The translations under genes and the position numbers were made by a program. The notes under the pieces were generated by a model. It had not been told where the DNA came from, made no database searches, and was given only the letters and a program-made list of their open reading frames with translations. Positions 57,797-64,000 of a stretch of 64,000 nucleotides of DNA are shown here, one piece after another. Within the stretch, counting starts at the first letter, position 1; the number at the start of each line of letters is the position of its first letter. The DNA is taken from positions 372,001 through 436,000 of the forward strand of contig CAOLHI010000413.1 in assembly GCA_948474755.1 (NCBI GenBank), read 5' to 3'. Origin of the DNA: Ctenosaura bakeri. Taxonomy: Eukaryota; Chordata; Lepidosauria; Squamata; Iguanidae.

Positions 57797-57980
57797 GTTG
57801 TTGTGTCCCTTCCAAGTTGTTTCTCACTTATGTCAACCCTGTGACAGGGTTTTCTGGGGCTGAGTGTGTGTGATGTGCCCAAGGTCACTCAGTGGGTTTC
57901 CATGGCCAAGCAGGGAATTGATTCTTGGCCTCCGGCGTTGTAGGCCAATGATGAGACCACTACACCACAGTGCCTCTCAA
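57797..57980 (-). repeat. CORE-SINE copy (reverse)
   Basis: 'gtcccttccaagttgtttct', 'caaggtcactcagtgggttt', 'ggccaagcagggaattgatt' are reversed CORE text. Confidence 0.7.
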
Positions 57981-58017
57981 ATTTTCCCTACCCCTCATTT
58001 AATTCCAGTCCTCAAGT

Positions 58018-58757
58018 ATGAATCACAGAATCATGGAGTTGGAAAAACCCCCAGGGGCCATCCAGTCCAACCCCCTGCTATGCAGGAACACCCATCAAAG
58101 CACTCCCAACAGATGGCCATCCCGCCTCTGCTTAAAAACCTCCAAAGAAGGAGACTCCACCACACTCCACAGAGGCAGCACATTCCACTGCCGGACAGCT
58201 TTGACTGTTAGGAAGTTCTTCCAGAGGTTCAAATAGAATCTCCTTTCCTGCAGCTTGAATCCATTGCTCCTTGTCCTGGTCTCTGGAGCAGCAGAAAACA
58301 AGCCTGCTCCCTCCTCAACGTAACATCTCTTCAAATACTTAAACATGGCTATGTGTCCCCTCTTAACTTTCTCTTCTGCAGACTAAACATTCCCAGTTCC
58401 CTAAGCCATTCTTCATAGGGCTTCATGGCTTCCAGACCCTCCACCAGTTTGGTTCCCCTCCTCTGGACACGCTCCAGCTTGCTGATATCCTTCTTGAATT
58501 GAGGTGCCCAGAACTGGACACAGCATTTCAAATGAGTTCTAAGCAAAGCAGAATAGGGTGGTACCATTACTTCCCTGGATCTAGACACCATACTCCTATT
58601 GATGCAACCAAGAACTGTGTTGGCTTCCTCGGCTGCCACATCACACTGCTGACTTATGTTCAGCTTGTGATTTACTAAGCCTCCAAGATCCCTTTCACAT
58701 GTACTGTTATCCAGCCACGTATTCCCTCATCCTATAATTGTGCATTCTGTTTTTTCT
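58018..58757 (-). mobile_element. CR1 LINE 3' fragment (reverse) with foldback 5' junction
   Basis: From 'aatcacagaatcatggagtt' to the upstream ORF2 text 'ccagccacgtattccctcat'. At its 5' limit the last CR1 bases are repeated in inverted orientation (58732-58756 against 58765-58788). Confidence 0.9.
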
Positions 58758-58871
58758 GCCTAAGGAAAAACAGAATGCACAAATATAGTAAGTAACATCA
58801 AAGCAGAAGCATCCTTAAGCAGGTGAGGGACTGCTCTTCTTGCCATTCAGGCTGACTCCAAAGGAACTCAC

Positions 58872-59066
58872 CAGTTGGGCTGCCGGCTGCCACGAGGATG
58901 TCGAGGCGGGATCCAGAGTGGGTCATGGTCAGGAGGGTTGGGAGGTGAGGGGTTCCTCTCCCGTTTGGGTTCCTCTTTGGTGCTAACAGACTCTTTTGCC
59001 ACGTCGAAGGGAGAGACAATGTGGTGGACGATTCGCGTCTGCAGCTCCTCTGTGTTCTGGTACACT
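58872..59066 (-). CDS. PSMF1: PSMF1 (PI31), coding exon at the FP-domain/proline-rich boundary
   Basis: 195-bp minus-strand exon, acceptor tcccaacag (AG at 59068-59067), donor actg|gtgagt (GT at 58871-58870). It encodes VYQNTEELQTRIVHHIVSPF (end of the N-terminal FP domain, mammalian YKNSEELRSRIV..IITP), then a charged linker with KEEPKRERNPS and the start of the proline-rich part, DPLWIPPRHPRGSRQPNW. PI31 uses the FP domain to bind partners such as FBXO7. The first roughly 120 residues of the protein must lie upstream; I did not find their exons in 59067-64000. Confidence 0.95.
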
Positions 59067-59300
59067 CTGTTGGGACAGAACAGCCGGAGGGGGAGTTAAA
59101 ATCTGGGCCACCTGAACTTCTGCGAAAGCCAAGCAGGAAGAGGCCCACAAAATCATGTCTAGCCTAGCTTCACGAGGTAAGGCACGGTCCTCCAAGCCAT
59201 GGAGCTCCAAATATGCTTAAATACAATTCCCAGCATGGCTAACAGCTTGGATCAAGAGTAACTGAAAGACTGTATTTCCTTGTATGAATGTGCCCAAGTT

Positions 59301-59352
<52 letters not shown>

Positions 59353-59880
59353 TTTTGGTTGGACCTTCACATTTTTTTTCCAGTTGGGAAGTGTATTTAT
59401 TTTTATTGTTCAAAAGTGCTTCCACATACTAAACACAACATCAATGGGTTCCACCCCTAGAGATACATATACACATATAAAACAACAATCAAAACAGAAA
59501 ACAAAAAAACCCTAACAAAAAAAGCCTTCAAGTAAAAAAGATAGAAAAAAACAATACAAAACAAAACGGTGTGTATCTCAACCCACCATTGCACTTAACA
59601 AGATAAACAGGTAAGAAACAGATAAATCCTTATATGCACATGTATTGTCTGCTTCATGGCTAATGTATAGGACAATCGCTAAAGCTACTCTTAATTAATA
59701 TTGTGGGATATTACCAAAGATGAATTAAAAGGGGATATGCAATTTTTTAACTTTTCATAATCAGACCGATTGGTTTAGCTTATCACCTACTCCCATGAGA
59801 CAGTAAGAAATAAAGTCTATATATCTATATATCTATTAATAGCAACTTCCCCCATTTCTCCTTCCATAAATTCTTCACAC
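59067..59880. other. PSMF1 intron with (TTTC)n
   Basis: A pure TTTC tract at about 59299-59351; otherwise A/T-rich sequence without exon evidence. Confidence 0.6.
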
Positions 59881-59884
59881 AATA

Positions 59885-60160
59885 GGAATGAACCCAAGGT
59901 CTTTAGGGGAGGGTTTTCTCTCAGCCCTACCACAGGCACATTTGGTGAGGACATGGGAGAGAGCCTTCTTGGTGGCAGCTCCCAGGCTGTGGAATTCCCT
60001 CCCATGGAAGGCCAGACTGGGCCCTTCTCTGCTCTCTTTCCACCAGCAGGCAAACATCTTTTCATTTAGACAGGTCTTTATTTGTTACCAGTTGCTGAAG
60101 AAAGGCCTTTTAATGAGAGTGCAGTACTTTCTTGTCCTGTTTTAAATACTTATTAACTAT
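59885..60160 (+). repeat. L2-like LINE 3' end fragment
   Basis: The plus frame includes RTWERAFLVAAPRLWNSLPW, the L2-clade ORF2 C-terminal signature, then 'tttaatgagagtgcagtact' 3' UTR text. Confidence 0.65.
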
Positions 60161-60199
60161 TTTAAATTGTCATTGGGTGCCTTCAATGACTCATGGCAA

Positions 60200-60412
60200 C
60201 CTGATCCACTGCCTAAAGACCCTAGAGGGACCAAACCCTATCTTGAAAGCTAAGCAGGGTCAGTCCTGATTAGTACTTGGATGGGAGACTGCCAACAAAT
60301 ACCAGGTGCTGAAGGCTGTATTTCAGAGAAAGAATGGAAAACGCTGTGAAATTCATGAGGTTGCTGTAAGTTGGCAGGCAACTCGAAGGCATGCACATAC
60401 AATGAGAGCCTA
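60200..60412 (+). repeat. 5S-rRNA-derived SINE (SINE3-like)
   Basis: The stretch 'gaaagctaagcagggtcagt' and 'ttagtacttggatgggagac' is the 3' half of vertebrate 5S rRNA with its internal control region, continuing to 'accaggtgctgaaggctgta'. It then passes into 'gttgctgtaagttggcaggc' and 'aactcgaaggcatgcacata', the same kind of 3' end as the CORE-SINEs. It is a retroposon, not a functional 5S gene. Confidence 0.75.
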
Positions 60413-60414
60413 TC

Positions 60415-60540
60415 GGGCGCAAGATTTCTTCCAAGGAGGCTGAGACAGTGTGATTTCCTCAAGGTTAACCATGGCTGAGCAGGGATTTGAACCCTGGTCT
60501 CCTAATCCAAATGACTATACCACACTGTCTCTCTTCCAAC
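60415..60540 (-). repeat. CORE-SINE fragment (reverse)
   Basis: 'gaggctgagacagtgtgatt' and 'gagcagggatttgaaccctg' are reversed CORE-SINE text. Confidence 0.5.
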
Positions 60541-60589
60541 AGGTTACTGGGAACTGACTGTTGTACAGGATAAAGGATTATTTCAATAC

Positions 60590-60815
60590 ACTGTACATGG
60601 CATAGCAATTTCTGTACTGGACTAGGACTCTGGGAGGTTGGGTCTGAATTTTCAGTTGACAGTAGAAACTCACCTGAACAGGTCACAGTCTCTCAGCCTT
60701 AGAGGATGAAATGGCAACACCCTTCTGAACAAATCTTGCCAACAAAACGCCATGATAGGTTTTGCCTTAAGGTTGTCATAAATTTGAAATGATTTGAAGG
60801 CACATGGCAACAACA
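60590..60815 (+). repeat. CORE-SINE copy
   Basis: 'acaggtcacagtctctcagc', 'aacaaatcttgccaacaaaa', 'gatttgaaggcacatggcaa' in order. Confidence 0.6.
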
Positions 60816-61874
60816 GTTGTGTTTAATAGATTTGCAACTTTCCTTTGAGTTTTAGTGCAGTATTTTCTTTCTCATTCCCTTTTGCAAGAGGATAGTGTCA
60901 TTAATAGCCTTGGTTTATTATCACTCTTCTACACACAAACACATCAAATGCACATGTCCTTACTGTTGGGAGTTAGAGTTTCCCAGGGTGTTAGCCCTTT
61001 GAGGAATTTCTGTGAAAGCTAAAGATGTGAGGAATTAGCCTTCTTTTAGCAAAGCTGTAGAAAACACGTATCTTAATCACTGTGTGGCTTTCCTGAACTG
61101 GAGGCTGACTTGAAAGCAAAACAAGGCAGGCAGTTTCAGGTTCCAAACTTAAAAGGCTTGCTAATAAACTTTACAATGCATCAGAGAAATTAGATCTTAA
61201 CTAACAAAAGAACTCGTGAAGACAGTAGCTTCATTCTTAACTCAGCAACTTCTCGGGGGAGAGGCTAGCATAGTAGAGAGAAGGTGCTAGAAGCAAGATT
61301 GCAAAAGGGGAAAAGAGAGAGGTTTGGTCTTCTACAGAAGGCCAATGACTGACTCCAGGGTGTATCTTGGGTCACATATTCTGGATACCACAGCCAATCG
61401 TTTTAAATAACACAGAGCAACAACTGAGACTTTAGGTGAGAGGCCAGAGGGTTTTAACATGCAAAGGAAAATTAATGTTATGCTAAGCTCCATTTGTCTT
61501 AGAACAAGGGTTTGGGGAGAGAATGCTAGAATTTTCCAACACCTTCCAGTGCACCATCTCAGGTCTGAGTCAGCAACAGGAGGAACAACCAGGATGTTCG
61601 CTCAGATGACAAAGACAGAACAATGGCTGCAGGAGAGGAGAGAAGCATCTCTCTTAAACACTTAACTGCACTCTAACAACAACACCTGTATCTATATGTG
61701 TTTGCATTCTCATCTGTTTTATTTTTCATAAACCACCTTGACTCCCAGTTGCAGGGCAAAGTTGGGATATTTATTAAATAATATATAAATAAGGCAAGAT
61801 TTTTGTTTTGCTCCCAGATGTGGCTGATGATATGAACTGGACAGTTCTAGGTGAACCCCATTCTTAACGTCCAA
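60816..61874. other. PSMF1 intron or upstream sequence, no feature recognised
   Basis: Unique-looking; a decayed LINE-tail end near 61730-61790 ('cttgactcccagttgcaggg'). No PI31 N-terminal exon seen. Confidence 0.4.
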
Positions 61875-62077
61875 GGCCATTTCTGCACTACACTGTTATA
61901 ACACTGTTATTCCACTTTCAACCTCCTATGGAATCCTGGGATTTGCGGTTTAGGGAGGAACATTTAGAATTCTCAGCCAGAGAGCTCTTTGGCCTCAGTA
62001 AACTACAAACCCCAGAATTCCACAGGATGTTGAAAGTAAAATAGCAGCACTATAACAGGTCTAGTGCAGAAATGGCC
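61875..62077. mobile_element. Palindromic element, older asymmetric copy
   Basis: Full termini, CAA on both sides; middle 'gaattctcagccagagagctctttggcctc' of the older subtype. Arms diverged. Confidence 0.8.
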
Positions 62078-62397
62078 CAAGTTATGAACCCAATGAAAGG
62101 GATTAATCAAGTTCTTATCTTGCTGCCAGTGTACATCAGCACCAGAAGCTTACCATGCTTTTATACAGGTAGGTAAGATGTGAAGGCACCAAGCTTCCGG
62201 GACCTTAACTGACATGTTAAACCAGTTTGCCCTTAACCCACAACAGCACCAATAAAAAAATGGTCTCCAGCAATTAACACCAATGCATACTTTCTTTGGT
62301 ATGTATGTTGCCAGAACAATCCTATACATACCTGGGAAGAAGTCTCACCATTCTCAAAGGGCCTCCCTCCCAAATGAGTCTGCCTATACTGCAGTTG

Positions 62398-62424
62398 TGT
62401 GTGGTGTGTGTGTGTGTGTGTGTG
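62398..62424. repeat. (GT)n microsatellite
   Basis: Approximately 12 GT units with one interruption. Confidence 0.85.
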
Positions 62425-62888
62425 GAGAAGAGTGATAACAAACCAAGGCTATTATATGACACTATGGTCTTTCAAATGGAAATGAGAAAGAAAACACTGA
62501 ACAAAAATGCAAAGGAAAGTATATACATCCCCACCTGAGCAAATCCCGCCTCAGCCAGAAACAAAGCAGGGACTTATACTCTCCCTCCTCCCATGTTGTC
62601 CCAGCCTGACATGTGGTGAGGTGTGGTTGGAAGCATGCTCCACACCCATTTTATTAATAGAAGGAAGAGTCATTTCTTCCACATGAAGCCCATGGACAAG
62701 TCTGACAACTCCTGAACTGGACTAATACCCAGGCAAGTGAGGTAGTTCTAGTAGATTTATTAGCAGGCTACATCTTGCCACTTACACATTTTTGGACACT
62801 ACAATAAGTAGGATGATGTTCACAGAAGCTTAAGGTAGCTACTCAATTCCTCCTCCATCCCCACTGCTGCTTTAAAAACTGAAAGAGA
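62425..62888. other. No feature recognised
   Basis: Unique-looking sequence without supported exon. Confidence 0.4.
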
Positions 62889-63093
62889 GGCCATTTCCGC
62901 ACTAGACTGTGATAGTGCTATTATTCCCCTTTCAACATCCTATGGAATCCTAGGGTTTGCAGTTTAGGGAGGGGCCTTTGAGGCCCCTCCCTAAACTGCA
63001 AACCCTAGGATTCCATAGGATGTTGAAAGGGGAATTCCATAGGATGTTGAAAGGGGAATAATAGCACTATCACAGTCTAGTGCGGAAATGGCC
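62889..63093. mobile_element. Palindromic element with a 24-bp duplication in one arm
   Basis: Both arms share 'attcccctttcaac/gttgaaaggggaat', 'cctagggtttgc/gcaaaccctagg' and 'gtgatagtgc/gcactatcac'. The right arm has the unit 'attccataggatgttgaaag' (24 bp with gggg a) twice in tandem at 63010 and 63034. Confidence 0.9.
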
Positions 63094-64000
63094 TAAGTTT
63101 CTAGTTCTCATGGTGGAACCATGAGAAACTGCAAAGGTGCAGTTCATGCTTGGCCAAATCTCCCCATCTACTGGAAGTGTGGAGAAGATATCCATAACAC
63201 AGGGCTTTAATCTAACTCCCTGCTGCTCCCTACAATTAGCCAAAATCAAAATTCTCCAACAGAGGTTGTGCACATTGCAGCAGAAATTTGGTGGAAGAAC
63301 TTTGGCTAGATCTTACTGCATTGAAGTGGGAAGGGTATCTACAATCCTGATTATAGCTTACAACAGGCTTAAGACTGAGGTACAGGAGGGAAGAGGGGTC
63401 AGGTGAGACTTACAGGTAACGGCAGGCAAGAGTACACACTGGAAATTATCTGGTGATGCTGGCTAGGAATAAAGGTTATAGATCAATGGGAGGGGGCGAA
63501 CTATGTACATTCCCATACCTGTCATGCATACGTTGCATGCATCTGAACAGCTGTGTGTCTACAAATGTAGAGACACAGACATTCTTCTGTACCTCTATAA
63601 TTCCATATACAGGTGTCACCCACTTTTGTCAACTCATTTTTTGACATTCCACTGTTCTGATGCTTGTAAACTACAGAAAAATTCCATTAATTCAATGAGG
63701 AGTTTGCTCTTTTATCAGTTCTTCTTGCCCACGGAAGCTCACTTGGGGCTGCACATGTGTGCTGTGTCAAGTCTTGCCTGTGGAAAGAGCGGATCCCCTC
63801 ACTGAATTAATAGAATTTGTCTGTAGTTTGCTAAGTTTCAAAACCGCAGACTTTCACCAGTTCTTCCTGCCTATGCTGGCTTGCCTGGGACCATTTGCAC
63901 ATGCATGTGCGCTGCTTGCAAATCGAACTCAGAGGGGGAAAAAACCACACCAAGCTGACTGAGTGACTTTATAAGCAGTGCATCCTGTCCTGCCCCAAGA
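63094..64000. other. Right edge, no feature recognised
   Basis: An approximate direct repeat of about 110 bp occurs at 63640-63765 and 63800-63910 (shared 'cag..ttcttcctgcc..', 'tgcacatg..tgtgc'). No coding exon is supported. Confidence 0.4.

Noticed and set aside
60235..60320. Functional 5S rRNA gene
   Set aside because: Only the 3' half is recognisable, with substitutions, and it continues into SINE sequence.
59067..64000. N-terminal PSMF1 exons
   Set aside because: I looked on the minus strand for the rest of the FP domain next to acceptor/donor sites and found no matching frame; they probably lie beyond the window.

Overview
This window looks like nuclear DNA of a squamate reptile, probably an iguanian-type lizard. 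It has spliced vertebrate genes with GT..AG introns, a CpG-island promoter, many CR1 LINE 3' ends with the (ATTCTATG) terminal repeat, a tRNA-derived SINE that shares its 3' tail with an L2-like LINE, CORE-SINEs, a 5S-rRNA-derived SINE, and three hAT transposons with SPIN-type ends and perfect 8-bp target duplications. There are no operons, ribosome binding sites or CRISPR arrays. The species cannot be fixed from sequence alone.

The genes recall human 20p13 (PSMF1 - TMEM74B - C20orf202), here in inverted orientation. From left to right: (1) a two-exon minus-strand gene at 1661-5626 encoding a 95-residue FAM167-type protein, called here as C20orf202-like. (2) An unrecognised minus-strand gene with two good exons (10412-10607 and 12740-12903), giving a 115-residue basic/coiled-coil protein. 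(3) A CpG island at about 15.7-16.9 kb whose plus-strand exon ends in a splice donor at 16330; it is the likely promoter of TMEM74B, whose coding exon is at 27295-27980. The TMEM74B frame is broken near its end by one missing base in a C run, so the conserved C-terminal tail sits in another frame. (4) The last four coding exons of PSMF1 (proteasome inhibitor PI31) on the minus strand at 59066-50373; its N-terminal exons were not found and probably lie beyond the right edge. TMEM74B and PSMF1 are convergent. Between them lie a 0.98-kb polypyrimidine tract (32795-33772) and a 64-bp satellite-like array of about 29 units (39496-41366).

The rest is mostly transposon debris. The most unusual component is a family of roughly 180-bp, nearly perfect palindromes (about 20 full, nested or partial copies) starting GGCCATTTC and flanked where readable by 3-bp duplications. 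Mutations that distinguish one copy from another are usually present in both arms of the same copy, so arms are copied from each other during amplification rather than mutating independently. One copy has three arms, one carries a tandem duplication in one arm only, one has lost nearly all of one arm, and one sits inside an older copy inside a CR1. These palindromes, the satellite array with CpG decay at its edges, the unrecognised gene and the TMEM74B frameshift are the items most worth following up.
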